A stretch of 64,000 bases of DNA. It comes from Symbiodinium natans. Lineage: Eukaryota; Sar; Dinophyceae; Suessiales; Symbiodiniaceae. The notes below the pieces were generated by a model. The model worked only from the letters and a program-made list of their open reading frames with translations, ran no database searches and was not told where the DNA came from. The position numbers were made by a program, and so were the translations under genes. Location: assembly GCA_905221605.1 (NCBI GenBank), contig CAJNDS010002629.1, positions 273,788-337,787 on the forward strand. Direction: 5' to 3'. Below, one piece after another: positions 1 through 11,243 of the stretch. The stretch's first letter is position 1; each line of letters opens with the position of its first letter.

Positions 1-413
1 TGCCCCTGGATGTGCATGCCAGGATTTGTCCCATGCTTTGTTCCAAGCTTCCCGCCAATTGTCAACCTGAAGCACGAAGCCTTGAGGCCCTATGAACCAC
101 ACACTATGCAGCAGCAAACCGAAACCTGTAATTTCCCCGACAGCGCACTTGCATAGAGCTCGATACCCTGCCCCAAGGCCAGCATGCTTTGGTCGACGGC
201 CCGTTGCAGGGCCAAGGCACGACTGGATTCGAGGGCCAGATTCTGGGGTTACTTCGGGATCTGGTGATGTAGAGATGTGTAGAGGTTCACCTGGACAACT
301 CAAGTGAGCACGTGCAAGGCCCTGCATCCACCGAGGGTTACAAAGCCATATTAGAGCCATCCTGAGGCTTTCTCCGGCCATCTCCTTAATTTGAGCGATG
401 CGACCCTATCCAG

Positions 414-471
414 GCGCCGGCGGCACTGCTGGAGGCTGCTAGCCGACGTGTTCCTCGACTGCAATCTCAGG
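414..471 (+). CDS. candidate internal exon, helical repeat-like peptide
   Basis: A CAG acceptor at 411-413 is followed by a frame reading APAALLEAASRRVPRLQSQ, with leucine and alanine spacing like a short helical repeat. The downstream junction would need a GC donor at 472, or the exon could stop at the GT at 450. A second frame over the same bases (SDATLSRRRRHCW...) is also open and rich in G/C at third positions, so the frame is not certain. No family was identified. The pattern loosely recalls the degenerate helical repeats of organelle RNA-binding proteins, but that is only a guess. Confidence 0.25.
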
Positions 472-1796
472 GCTTCACATGCTTCAGGGTGGCAGGGTAT
501 GCCATCTGTTGCACTGTCACTTTGGACGCTGAAACGCCTGAGGTTGCCAGCTCTGAGGCATCAGGAGGTCGGTAGAGTCGCTGTTGATAACCCAAATGCG
601 GATGTTCTGGTTTGGAGTTTGGGTTCTTTGGAGGAGCCTTGCTTTAGGAACAACAGTCAATTGAAGGGGCTGACGGTTCAGGGTTGGGGGATGGTTCGGG
701 GGCTTGTCATTATAGGATGTAGATCAAAAAGTGGCTGGTTCTCTGGCTGCTGCTTGACAACGCTGTTTCGACCCAGTTTCGGGGATGTGTGCGTGGTAGG
801 TCGGTTGAAATCTCAGGCTGTGTCTCTTTCAGCTGCAAGCGGACGGAGTTTAACATGTCAATGTTGAGCATGTTTTTTATTAGCACACCTGTCAGACGTG
901 CAGAGCAGCGACGTCGCTCGGTGTTTCTGGGCTGCAGCGAGCCTTCGCTGGCGGGAGCCGGCATTCCTGGAAGGCCCCGGACGCATTCCCCGCAAATACC
1001 TTGGAACTATAGGGTGCTGGCTTAACTGCTGCGCCGTCCACTCAAACTGTTGAAATCAAGATAGAATTGGTCCGTGCAACTCGTGTTTAGGGAGAATGTG
1101 CCGCTGTGTGTGTGTGGGGGAGCATGGACGCACGCTCCTGTCCCTACAACATTGAAGTGTAGCTCTACAGATGCTCTCGGGTTGCTCAGATAGCTGAATG
1201 CATTCAGCTTTGTGCGCGCATGTCCCGCTTCTCTCCTTCTTAAAACACCTTGAAGACACCTTGTGATGGCACCTGTCCCAGCGGTAGTATCAAGCACATG
1301 CCTTGAGAGCTCAGAGTGCCGCAGATGCCAAGATCGAGCAAAGCACTGCTTCATGCAGGTGCCTCTGACATGTGTCTGTGGAGACAACCTTGATCAGCCA
1401 GCGCGTTCAGCGCATTGTTGTGCATAGATGCAGCCCGAGCTAGTGCATCGGCGGGCGACGCACAGTTTAATGGGGCGCCTGCCGTGGGATTGTTGTATAC
1501 TTCATCTTCGTGGCGCACAACTCACGCTTTGCAGTGTTAATCGTGGGCCTTGCCGTGTCAACATGGTTGGCTGACCTACGCTTCTCTTGTCGAGGGATTT
1601 CGGATGATTTGGGTTGACAAGCACTGAGAAACCCTAAGCAAAAGCGGTACGCCTCAACCTAGACCATGAGACCGTGCAAGACAAGTGTCACGGAACTCGG
1701 AACACCAGCACCACAAACCGAAAACCTTAAGCCCCGCTCAACAACCTTTAGCAGAGGTTCTACAGTAGATCAGTATATTTTCTCAGTCATAGGCAG
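472..1796. other. mostly intron-like sequence with weak exon candidates
   Basis: No convincing gene model was found here. The best piece follows a CAG at 935-937 (GTTTCTGGGCTGCAG context) and reads RAFAGGSRHSWKAPDAFPAN, but all three + frames over 938-1010 read plausibly, so it is left unassigned. Around 1436-1530 an open + frame (DAARASASAGDAQFNGAPAV) follows a TAG acceptor-like site. The remainder is of the GCTTCAGG/CTTCGGG-rich type seen in presumed introns throughout the first 46 kb. Confidence 0.3.
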
Positions 1797-4559
1797 TTCG
1801 GTTCCACAGAAGGCGCTGAGCGCCTGGGCCGGTCGAAGTTGGACCGCTGCACGGAGCAGGACCTCAGTAACTCAGAAGCCGAAGGATTACGGGGAGAGGG
1901 GGGGGGGGGGCGGGGCTGGCTTGGGCCCTGGGGCCTTCTTTCTGAGCCGCGAGATGTTGCAATCAAGGGGTTTTTGTGTTTTGCTTTGTGCTTGGTGAAG
2001 GCTTCAAGGCTTACCAGGTTTTTTGGCTTTCGGGCTTGAGGCTTCCAACCAAAAATAGTGAAAATAGGAACTGTTACTCACCTTTCATTTCTTAATTCTT
2101 GATTGTCGGGACGTGGTGCCCCATATGTACAAAACAAATCTGCGGATGCAAGTGAGTAGCGTCAGTTCGCAGCCGGCGCTCCACATAGAGAGCGTTCAAC
2201 GGTCGTTCCGCGCATTGCACTTCACCACTTGCTGCACATCTTAAATTACAAGATCTTCCAGATACAAACCTACTCCACCTTTGAATAGCATTTCGTAGAG
2301 CTCCCCCAGTTGCCAAAAAGGTAACATTGCCTGGGCTTCAGCCACCTTGGGCTTCAATCCCTCGCATTGGCTGGCGCATGTGGTGAGTGCATTCGCCGAG
2401 CACCTGTGCCGCAGGTAGGGTACTCTTTGCAGACTGATATGTGAACATATTGGCATGCAAGCTTGTGGGGCTCTGTCTTGCGATGGACATCGCGATGTCA
2501 TGTCTGGGAAGCCCGGAAGCCTGACTTGGATTGGCCGAGTGTGCTAAGGTTTCTTAGGAGCCTTCAGCACTACAGTCATCGCAACGAAGAGTCAAGCCAC
2601 GGAGTTCAAAAGATCGATGTAGTTTGCTTATCAAGGTGAGCCAAGCATTGAGCCGTCCAACAGGTAGAGCGCATGTGTTCGCTCTACCAAAAACTAGCGA
2701 CAGTTGCATGGCAAAACCTGGCCCTAAACCCCAGGCTGCCCCGAGAAGGGAGCTGCTCGCCCCAAGCAATCGCCAACATCCTGTGGGGCTGCTCGGCGAG
2801 TTGCGCTTGAACGGTTTGGACTGATCTTTCAGATCTCTTCTGGGTTTCTAGCTGAGTTGGGACAGCCTGTATTTCCAACTTGGGAGTTCTACCGCGAACG
2901 TTGAAGTTCAGGACAAATTTGCACTCGTTGTGGCTCAAGAAGTTGCGTTAGACATGCGAGGGTAGACATGCAATTGAACTCTTGCATTTACAAAGCCTCA
3001 TACGTCTTGGCCGCTCATGTCAAGGCATGGCGAAAGCCCACGAAGGTGGCTTCGGCGACGAGGCTGACGACTTTGTGTCCGGGTGCTTGGCGTGGGCTGC
3101 GTGTCAAGGTGGCCGCTTCGAGTGGTCTGTCGCAAGACGGCGAATGCTCCCCGCCCGCCCCAACTGCAGGTTTATCTTCTGGAAAACTCGTTCTGTTGCA
3201 GCGCAGGCTTTCCAGGACCTGGCGATGCGATTGGAGCCTGCGATTGCAGGCTCTTTGCCTGCTGCCTTGCCGCAACACGCAGCTTGGATCCAGCACAGGC
3301 CGATAGATGGCTAGATGTCTAGATGGCCTCAGATAGCAATACGGGCCCCAGGGGCCTCATTCAAATGATGGCGAAATCCAGGCATCAGCCGTAACGTCTT
3401 GCAGGGCTTGTTGCGGTGGGGTCCACACTGCTTCTGGCTCCTGCAGTCTTCGAATGAGCTCCTGTCATAATCACAATGCAACGCACCAGGTCGCGAATAC
3501 TCTGTGGGCGCTGGCGAAGTTAGATGTTACGCTCGATCCCGAAGGCCCTGAGCCCCTGGCTGAATAGTTTTGGGACGTTTCGGGTCGGGATTTCCGCATA
3601 GTCATGGAAGCGGCCCCCGGCTTGACTTGCAGCACGAAAACGGCCAGGAGCTCTTCTCGCCAGCCTCAGCACTCGCATGTGCGACCTTCTCGAGGCCTCA
3701 TCTAGAACTGGGCTGTTCGGATGAAAGTCAACATAAGTCAAGGGTTCGTACAGAGGTAGACGGCAATCCGAGTATGGGAGCCCCGAAACAGGGAAGCCCA
3801 AGGAAAGCGGTAGGTGGGCATTTTGCAAGAAATATAGGCAGAAGGCTCCCAAGATTCCTGGACTACTATATGGGTACTATATTCCCGGATTTCCGTGTTC
3901 CCTGCGTTGGGGTCCCTACAGGGATTGGTTTCTAAAAGGTCTGCCATGGTTTTGCCGACATGAAAAGTGCAAGGCAAGGAAGAAGTCAGAAGGGCATTGG
4001 ATTTCACAGCAGGGGGCTGAAGTTGAGGACTTTGCTAGATTCAGTTCTGTTCTGTGGTTGTTGTTCCTGGTCTGGAAGATTTAGAGGCTTCTTCAGCCGA
4101 CACCTTTCAGCGAGGCAAAGATGTCAGTCGGGCCTTACCCAGAGCCGAAGCAGAAGATACGAATGAGGGGTTGAATGATGAATTGGGGCTTCGGGGCAGG
4201 TGCTCCCTGCGGCGCAATGGCAAAGACCTTAAAGGCTTCAAAAGTACAGGAAAGAGCGACGCCAGTGAACAGTGACTGTTCGGGACCCTGAAGCACACTC
4301 ATTCCAGTTCCCAGGTGCCCTTAAGACCATGCGAAGGGCAGAGATATTATTGCTAAATTCCCTTACAAGACCCAGACGTCCAAATCCTCATGCCTTTCCT
4401 CCTCCCAGCCCTCCATGCAAAGGAGGCCGAGATCCAGCACTTGGCAACCAGTGCATGGGGATTGGCCCGGCTGTGCCTTGGTGCTGGAGAAAGTTTGTGC
4501 TCCAGATTTTTGAGCGCGAGCTCCAGCGTGCACATCTTTCGGGCTTCATAAAAAGATAG
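1797..4559 (+). CDS. multi-exon gene model, unknown protein, C-terminal part
   Basis: Candidate exons: 1797-1866, 2568-2635, 2735-2799, 3025 to about 3170, 3633-3755, 4045-4264 and 4438-4559 (TAG stop). Most start after CAG or AAG and end at GT; 2635 is followed by the strong donor GTGAGC. Phases agree for 2635 to 2735 (phase 2), 2799 to 3025 (phase 1), 3755 to 4045 (phase 0) and 4264 to 4438 (phase 1). At least one exon is missing between 1866 and 2568, where phases disagree. Peptides include FGSTEGAERLGRSKLDRC, SPQAIANILWGCSA, HENGQELFSPASALACATF and a final WRKFVLQIFERELQRAHLSG. The AIANILWGCSA piece resembles repeats of RAP/OPR-type organelle RNA-binding proteins, but one fragment is too little to name the family. 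Third positions favour G/C in most exons. Confidence 0.45.
2230..2413 (-). CDS. alternative minus-strand exon candidate
   Basis: On the minus strand a CACAG acceptor next to 2413 opens a frame through an internal KPK/GTGGCT donor-like site to LEDLVI and a stop. It contains AQAMLPFWQLGELYEMLFKG, an amino-acid mix typical of real protein. It lies in what would be an intron of the plus-strand model at 1797-4559, so one of the two readings may be chance. Third-position bias is weak. No family recognised. Confidence 0.25.
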
Positions 4560-5149
4560 ATGCTCCAGCATGGGGCCACCCTCCCACCATTGCTTTTTGT
4601 TTCATTCACTTCGTGTGGCGTCCTCGACTGGATGGTGGCTGGATGATGCTTTGGCCTAGACGAAGCTTCGATGAGAGTTAATTCGGGCCATGGCGTATAG
4701 ATGGTAGCACAGACTGCGGAATACGTACGAGCTGAGTGATAGCGTTTCTTTTGCAGATAAATTACGGTGTCTGAAGCCCCTGAAAGCCGTTAATTCCAGG
4801 CACGTCCATGTGAATTGTTGATGTGTCGTCGGCATCAACCATCAACACATTCTGACAACTCGTGCAGAGATTAATCGCTGTTGGCTTCAGGACCTCCCCA
4901 TAACAGCCATAACAAGTCACACAAGCTTGAAGTGCTTATAGCGTATTTTTTAGCGTGCCCAATACGCGGAGCCATGCAGATTGATGCCACCAGGAAGTGC
5001 ATGGCCACTTTGATGCTTTCACGTCGGCCCACGCGCCTATGGCCAGGATACCCAGCAAATGGATCCTAGAAATCACGTAATAGAGGTTCATGTATCGTCC
5101 TACACTACACATGCAGGCACGAGCCTGTGCTTTCGGTCTGCAATTGCAG
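4560..5149. other. intergenic or intron-like, nothing assigned
   Basis: No supported exon. An ATG-initiated 62-codon + frame at 4881-5069 has no composition bias. No RNA gene, repeat or promoter motif was recognised. Confidence 0.5.
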
Positions 5150-5599
5150 ACTACACTTGCCCCTCCTTATCCGCCCAAGGCACGGCACCCAGCAAGCCTC
5201 TGGCCGCTCGAGGGACTTTCTCTGTCGACTGGCGGACGCTTGAGCCGATGGCTATACCCATTCAGAGATCCGTTGGGGGGATGCTTGCTGCCCACAGGTG
5301 AGAAGGTTCGGAAATCGGGTTGCGACGCCATGCGTTCGGTACGGCTCCGCTGCATGCTAAGACGCCACCGCGCAAGGACTACCTGCGTCGGCGAGTCCGC
5401 CCAGTCGACCGCTCATGGCATTCAAGCCACGGGGCTGCACAATCTTGACTGCCCAATAGACAGAGCTACACACATGCAACAAAACACATTTTGCACACCT
5501 GTTGCACTGCTAAGTGCCGAGGGTGGGATGGAATCTTCTTGTCGCATGTGTCCATTATCTGCTGGTCCTATGCCAGGCTCGGGCTTTTCTGGTGACTGA
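5150..5599 (+). CDS. two-exon fragment, unknown protein
   Basis: Exon 5150-5297 follows TTGCAG at 5144-5149 and ends at the consensus donor ACAG/GTGAGAAGG. It reads GTAPSKPLAARGTFSVDWRT and then AIPIQRSVGGMLAAH, with about 60 percent G/C at third positions. A second exon from 5377 (after CGCAAG) starts in the matching phase 2 and stays open to a TGA at 5597-5599, reading TTCVGESAQSTAHGIQATGL and continuing. The intervening intron would be 79 bases. The second piece is weaker in codon bias and could be partly intron. No domain was recognised; upstream exons were not found. Confidence 0.35.
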   Translation, partial: TTLAPPYPPKARHPASLWPLEGLSLSTGGRLSRWLYPFRDPLGGCLLPTGEKVRKSGCDAMRSVRLRCMLRRHRARTTCVGESAQSTAHGIQATGLHNLDCPIDRATHMQQNTFCTPVALLSAEGGMESSCRMCPLSAGPMPGSGFSGD

Positions 5600-7556
5600 A
5601 GCCGGCCTTGCTGTTTTCTTTGTAGCTCAAGGGTAGCTGACCCCTACTTTGCGACGAAAGGAAGCTGATGCAGTCATTACCACATGTTGACACCTGCACA
5701 CGTTTACAGCACTGCTGGCAGGGTCTTGCCAAGCGACAAGGTAACCCGGCAGCTGTTGAAGACCCTGGGCTGCAGGCGGTGCGCTCACTAGTTTCCTAAT
5801 TTTCTGTGCCGCTCATCTTGCGGTATCCACGAAAATGCGTCAGAAACCAAAGCGTTGGCGATGGCTATGGTTACTGTTACGCATGGACCTAAGTCAAGAA
5901 TCCTGATCTCCCAGATCCCCATACAGTTCCAGCCACGCCGCCGGCAAGTTAAGTCGATTCTCTCCATCTGCCAACATCTGCCAACATGAGGCCTTTAAAG
6001 CTCACCGCCAGGCATGGCGTGGGGCGGACGAAATCCATACACGATAGTTGGGATTATTTGTCTGAAATGCTGCGGGCAAAAGATCCCGAAGTGTCCCTCA
6101 GCTGAAAGACCTTTCCAAGCTTTAGCCGCAACAGTGAGGAGTGCGTCCAAGCAGCTGGAGAGTTTCACTTCAGAGTGTCCGCACCCCAGTCACGGCACTT
6201 GGGAACGTGCACCTGCACCCGCTGTGGACATGATTCTTGTTGCTGTCATGATCACGACGATTTAGTCACTTCATGTCAACACGTTGTTGGCATGATCAAG
6301 ATTTTTGGTTCGTCTTCAAAGAACTGAAGCTACTTGTATGACGTTGAAAGTCGGCTTCGACCTCGTGAACTCTGACCGCTCTGCCCGATTCCGGCCATTT
6401 TGAGGTGCCATCAAGGCACAGGAACACGCCAACTTGCTCTGGGCCTACGCGCAGGCCGTGCATTTAAGAGTTCGGATCCTGGCCTGCAGTACGGTCTGCC
6501 GAAAATCCCGGCAGCCGATTCGGTACAGTATCTGTCCAAGTAGGGATTTGACATCCCAAGACTTTCGACTTCTTCGAAGTTAAATCCAGTTGTTGCGACT
6601 CGGAGAGGCCGCAGAACATGCTTGGGCCGGAATGCAGAAGCCACGTGTCATGCTCGGGGCGCCCCTTGGAGTGCATTTGATGGCTCCACTCCATTCTGTC
6701 CAGTTCTTTCCCTGCAATTTGTGCACCAGCCACATCTGTTCATTCTACTGATTCCATTTATTTCTATTTCTTGCGAAGGCCCCTAATGCCAATGAGATGT
6801 TTTTCCCGGCTTCGCTCGGGTAACTTCCCCTACTTAAAGCTTTGCACTTTCGATCAAGTGTTTGGCTACGATGCGTAGCATAGCATGACTTGGATGAACA
6901 TCTGTTGGCAGTCTCGTTCGCACTTTTGCACACATCGCCGTGTGGTCGGCAACTTCAAGCCTTCACAAGCTGTTGATGTATACTGTCAGGGCATACACGG
7001 CACCAGCTAAGGTTGGTCCAGCTCCTTTGTGACCCGATCTTTGGACAGAAAAACAGGTTTTCCTGGTCCTTTAGCAAGCCGCAAGCCCAAACCATCTCAT
7101 GTGCCTCGACTACACGACACTTCAGGGCCCGATGGCCATCCCAGCAGCCTGATGCACTTGAGTGCCTGCTTGCTCCACCACGATTTCCACAATCCCAAAC
7201 ATGCGAAACCCTCAACTACCACATTGAAAGGAGACACAAGGTATGAAGTCGCATCAGGACCGGCCGGTTTGGGGAGCTAACATGCGTGGACCCCTTTCTG
7301 ATCTGTCAAGGAAACTCAAGCTCCAAGGGGAGAGTGCCATTTCTTTCGCCGCGTCTGCATCAGCGCTTCCTGGCTGTATTCGTTGCACGGCACATGTATT
7401 GAGACAAGCTTTGCAGTTTACATCCTTTTGAGATCTGGAGCCTTGCGCGATGCACGTGCTTCAGATCGCAACGCCTTCGTCTCGGTCTCCTGTACATTGA
7501 GGCTTGAGCCCACTATAGCTAGTCACTAGTCACTTTTGTCACTAGCTCTCGAGTAA
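5600..7556. other. mostly noncoding; weak ORFs at 6014-6265 and 6955-7215
   Basis: A + frame at 6014-6265 starts with ATG and reads MAWGGRNPYTIVGIICLKCC, 83 codons, with little codon bias; it may be a small gene or chance. On the minus strand 6955-7215 is open and includes AHEMVWACGLLKDQENLFFC, again without supporting splice sites that settle it. No RNA gene or repeat was recognised in the remainder. Confidence 0.3.
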
Positions 7557-7850
7557 ATGGCTTGTCACTGCTGTGAGCGGCAGACCAGAAAGGGAAAGTC
7601 GGAAGTGTCGGAGTGGCATATCGGCACATGGCTGCTGCAAGAAAATGCATATCAGCATGGTTGCAACTTAAGATGTTCAACTCCAAGGCTCTCACGGATC
7701 CGGCAGATGATCGGCCCTGCGCATCAGCGAGCAGTGCCCTCAGTTGGAGGTTTGATGCTTTTTTGTCGCTCACTCGTCGCAGACCTCACAGTGGCCTCAA
7801 GACCTCAGAGCTGCACAAGCCTGCAATCAGCAAGGGACTTTGTTCTGTAG
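7557..7850 (+). CDS. ATG-initiated small ORF, Cys-rich N terminus
   Basis: A 97-codon frame begins with ATG at 7557 as MACHCCERQTRKGKSEVSEW. Roughly the first 35 codons favour G/C at third positions; the bias fades after about codon 40, which suggests an exon-intron junction inside the open frame. The CHCC cluster near the start might bind metal, but there is no recognisable zinc-finger spacing. It could be the first exon of a larger gene. No homolog was recognised. Confidence 0.35.
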   Translation: MACHCCERQTRKGKSEVSEWHIGTWLLQENAYQHGCNLRCSTPRLSRIRQMIGPAHQRAVPSVGGLMLFCRSLVADLTVASRPQSCTSLQSARDFVL

Positions 7851-8001
7851 CGATGCTTCCTCCATGGTTGAAGACCCTGAAGCATTGAAGAACCATCCAG
7901 GACCCAGGCCCCCCGTTCTCTTCCAGAAACACATAAATAAAGAAACAGAAAGCTTCACAAGAGAAATGCTCGAGCTCTTTTCAGGACTGCTGTCTTGACT
8001 C

Positions 8002-8263
8002 TCACGTAGTCCTGGTTGTCAAACTGTCGGCTTGCATGTTGTCTCGTGTAGAACGCGTTCTGGGAGTTTCTGTATACACTTGAGATCGTTGGTGTTGCAA
8101 AGCTTGGTACGTCCTCAGTAGTGGCTCTTGCTGCTTCTTTGAGAACAGCAGGTGTAAGGGACGGGGAGTTCGCCTATTGGTGAGGAATCCCTTCAATCCC
8201 TTCCTAACGCAGCAGATCCTGAATCCTCCGCCGTCTTCGTCGAGCGCATCGAAAGTTTTCATG
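8002..8263 (-). CDS. minus-strand exon, unknown protein, 3' end with stop
   Basis: On the minus strand a pyrimidine-rich acceptor (TTGTCCGACTGCCAG) ends at 8264. The following frame immediately contains ATG (8262-8260) and reads MKTFDALDEDGGGFRICCVR, then HLLFSKKQQEPLLRTYQALQ, ending at a TGA at 8002-8004; about 86 codons from the ATG. Third positions favour G/C (about 58 percent). The DALDEDGGGF stretch is acidic but does not match EF-hand spacing. The ATG may be an initiator or internal. Confidence rests on composition plus a good acceptor. Confidence 0.45.
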
Positions 8264-8773
8264 CTGGCAGTCGGACAAGGACATGCTGAGCCCAAGCCTC
8301 AGCTGAGGCCCTGCAGCTGTGGCTCGAGCGAAGCTCCGGGCGCCTCAGTCGCCGTGCGAACTTCGAGTTAGACAAGGTGGAGGCAGGGAACCGGGTTGAG
8401 GCCCCCAAGACACCAGATGTGAAGTCCTTAACGAAGTGCAATTACTGACCGTGAGGTATGGACATGTCTCCGAGTCAGAATAGCCGCGGATTCAGAAACC
8501 ACGAATCCGAGAGGGTCTCGCTCACTTCTCGGGACATTGAGACTCTCGTGTCGGAAACCGCCAATCCGCTTTCAGAAAAACACCATCATCAGTCATCAAG
8601 ATTCAGGCATTGTCGTTCACTTTCCGCCACTCAGGAATCTCGGAATCGATGTTTTTCCCTGCCCTAACCCAGCTTGCTCGCAAATCGAGTTCCTAGAGCT
8701 GTGATGGTTTGCAAATCAAGGCACAAACTGGTGAGAAAACACTGCTTGCTATAGGACGGAGTACAGGGTCAAG

Positions 8774-9031
8774 ATGTTTGCTGAGCACGGCTCTCCGGGA
8801 CCAAGCTTTTCCCGATGCTTGAACGAGGTGATTTCCCTGCTGCGTGCCCTGGTGGCCTGCAGCAAGCTGCAGAATCGCATGCAGCTTGCCTGCAGACCTA
8901 CAGGGGTGTGTAGAGCGTTGCATCCACCCCCCCGCACAACAAAAGCAAACAAGAAGCACGAGAAACTATGCACTGCGCTTGCATGGACTCTTGTAGAACA
9001 GGAGCAGCAGCTGATCCTTGGCAGATCTTGA
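8774..9031 (+). CDS. ATG-initiated ORF, unknown helical protein
   Basis: An 85-codon frame starts with ATG and reads MFAEHGSPGPSFSRCLNEVI, then SLLRALVACSKLQNRMQLAC. Roughly two thirds of the first 41 codons end in G or C. An internal GAG/GTGATT could act as a donor after LNE, so the true exon may be only the first part. It is predicted helical and has no recognised domain. It lies 510 bases beyond the opposite-strand exon at 8002-8263. Confidence 0.4.
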   Translation: MFAEHGSPGPSFSRCLNEVISLLRALVACSKLQNRMQLACRPTGVCRALHPPPRTTKANKKHEKLCTALAWTLVEQEQQLILGRS

Positions 9032-9319
9032 TGTCAACTTGAAAACGTTCCCCATCCGGTGCCATCGGTGCCCAGGATGAGCTGCTGCCTCCAGGTGCTT
9101 CAAAAGGCCTCGTTTGCCGATGGTGCAGAGAATAGGCGGAGGGTTTGAGCTCAGATTGCAAGGCATGTGAAGAGACGGCATCTGAGATTGACAAGGCACT
9201 GACAATGCTTCACGCACAATGCTTCACGCTCGAGAAGTCAGAACCTGAAAGGATTGCGGTGACCTGACGCCTTCGCACATGCTGGCGGTGCTCACGGCCC
9301 TCCAGACCCTCCGACCCAG

Positions 9320-9544
9320 GAGCACCTTCAGAGGAATACCGAGACGAATTTTGAAGGGTTTAATGGGGGTTTTGCGTGGGAAGAGTGCACTGGAAGTTGC
9401 GTTTGGCTGCAAGCAGAAGCCAAGCTATGTCCATATGAGCATGACGAAATGGTTCTGACACCAAGTCTTGTGCATGATATTGTGCGGCAGGCGACTGAAC
9501 GAGGAGCAGCTGTGGTTCTTGCGGCTGGTGCTTTGCCCGAATAG
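9320..9544 (+). CDS. exon of unknown protein with stop, lacks its own start codon
   Basis: After a CCCAG acceptor at 9315-9319 a frame stays open for 74 codons to a TAG at 9542-9544; the same frame is open back to about 9263. It reads EHLQRNTETNFEGFNGGF, WEECTGSCVWLQAEAKLCPY and then TPSLVHDIVRQATERGAAVV. The mix of acidic, aromatic and small residues and the amphipathic final helix are very protein-like. It has no upstream start codon, as expected for a terminal exon. An antisense frame is also open but gives a Ser/Cys-rich, less plausible peptide. Family unknown. Confidence 0.5.
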   Translation, partial: EHLQRNTETNFEGFNGGFAWEECTGSCVWLQAEAKLCPYEHDEMVLTPSLVHDIVRQATERGAAVVLAAGALPE

Positions 9545-9799
9545 ACCCTCCAAAGGACGAAGTTGCTGCAGCATGATGTAAACTGGGACGTTGTGCAACT
9601 TAGCAAGCCTTCCGGAGCATCGGGCACGAGCTTTCACAACGGGAACACGGCGAAACGTATTCTGTCATCCTAAACACTACTTGTGCTAGCCGCTGGCACA
9701 GGTCTGCCGATGTGCAGCTGTTTGTATGGCATTCTTCTCAGCCCCCCTCAGTTGCCGCACCTCGAGCCCACAACAACAATCACGTTTTATTGGGGACCC

Positions 9800-9855
9800 G
9801 ATGATCTCGATGATGATGATGATGATGATGACGATGACGATGACGATGAGATGAT
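9800..9855 (+). repeat. GAT/GAC trinucleotide microsatellite
   Basis: GATGATCTC is followed by a run of GAT then alternating GAC and GAT triplets. On the + strand in one frame it would encode a run of aspartates. That frame (9683-9877) has no other coding character, so it is annotated as a microsatellite only. Confidence 0.8.
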
Positions 9856-9898
9856 GCCGTTGCGAGAATGCGATTGAAGCTGTTGGCCCTATACGTCG

Positions 9899-10033
9899 TC
9901 AAAGCTGCAGGTTCATTCTCGGCTGGCCGACTTTCCTTTGCCACTGCGGCTCGGAAGCAATGCGCCGAGCGTACACCTTAGCCTTGGCCGGGTTGTGCCG
10001 CCATGAGCCCACCAATGGTCCAATTAGCAGATC
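9899..10033 (-). CDS. terminal exon of unknown basic protein (minus strand)
   Basis: On the minus strand the acceptor CAGTTTCTGCCCAG is followed directly by a 44-codon frame ending in TGA at 9899-9901. It reads DLLIGPLVGSWRHNPAKAKV, then YARRIASEPQWQRKVGQPRM and NLQL. About two thirds of its codons end in G or C. The peptide is basic and Trp/Arg/Gln-rich. The + strand in exact codon register is also open with an ATG at 9960, so strand is not fully settled, but the strong acceptor and amino-acid mix favour this strand. Family not recognised. Confidence 0.5.
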   Translation of the reverse strand, partial: DLLIGPLVGSWRHNPAKAKVYARRIASEPQWQRKVGQPRMNLQL

Positions 10034-11243
10034 CTGGGCAGAAACTGTTCTGGGTAGAGTTGCGCCCCTTGCTCCAGAGCTTCTGATGTTGCTTTTGAGT
10101 TCTAATGGCTTGGTGTTGCACGGAGGGATCACCCGACAGCTCAAGGCCTGGTGTATTCTGCAAAGCCTACAACCAGAGAGAGAAAGCGTGAGGTGCGCTA
10201 TGTTACACCTCCAATCAAGTCGAGGCTGACATTGGCACTTTGGCGACTCCATGGCATTCAGGGAGACCTTGCCGATGGCACTGAAGTTCGGCAAACGACC
10301 TCGGCTCAGCTATGTAGGGTTGGTCGAATTCAGTGGTCTTCTCACACATGCCCATCATGATTGCTGGCTTCAGTCCCATCAGCAAGATTGGAGTTGCAGT
10401 TGACACCTTGTCAGTCAATCGGGGGCATTGCTTTGTGATTATGCCAGTTTGCACTGGACTTTGAGAATGTGCTTGCTAGCACGCCTGAATTCCAAGAGGT
10501 CTGATTCAGCCATAGGACTCGTGCATTGACTTCAACAAGTGTTGAAAAGAAAGCCACATGGACAAGTGTTTTCGCTCTGGCCAGAGTGAGCCCGATTCCA
10601 AAACTACTCTGCTTCACATCCATGCGCTGGCCATGACTGAGCAGAGCAGAGTTCACGGCTGTGGGAGTTGTGGAATTGTGGGAATTGTGGAGCACGCAAG
10701 GATTCAATCAGGGACGTCTCGTTTCCGAGACGTCAAGCTTCGGTGGCCCGGACATGCTCCGTGGCGTGGCGTGGAGGCAAGTTAGGGGTCGAAAAGCGTC
10801 GAAAAGCAGCCACAGGCTTTGAGCCAAGTCGCCCAAGTCGCGCCAGTGAGTTCATTGGGGCTTCGGGGCCTGGTGATCGAGGGTATGAGCCAGTTTGGAG
10901 TTTGGCTGCACATGCAGGCGGAGTAGTGTTGTGCCAAGCATTTGCTTCAAGACAGTAAGCTAAGAGCTGTGGATCTCGGAGCAACGAAAGAGCTCGGAGT
11001 CAAAATTAGTTTGACCTTTTGATTTATTTAGTAATCAAGCAATACTGTATCACAAAGCCAGTCTGTCGTCGATCTTGCTGTGGCAAGGCAAGTAATAAGA
11101 ATTGAGTCGAAGGGCATTAAACGGGCTCACAATTCGACGGGTGGCACGATGTGTACGGTGCAGATGCTGGAAACACTTCTTCGTCGCAGGTGAGAAGACG
11201 ATCTGTATAAGCACATAAAAAATAAGTAGGGAAATACAAATAA
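10034..11243. other. mostly noncoding; one short perfect hairpin
   Basis: No firm exon. Open frames on both strands at 10411-10707 (-) and 10668-10958 (+) lack consistent codon bias. Around 10665-10695 the words GTGGGAATTGTGGA are locally repeated. The region holds the 9-bp perfect hairpin listed separately and ends in AT-rich sequence (10995-11050 and 11205-11280). Confidence 0.4.
10713..10734. repeat. perfect 9-bp inverted repeat with 4-base loop
   Basis: GACGTCTCG at 10713-10721 pairs exactly with CGAGACGTC at 10726-10734 around a TTTC loop. There is no T-run after it to suggest a bacterial-type terminator. It could be an insertion footprint or simply chance. Confidence 0.6.
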
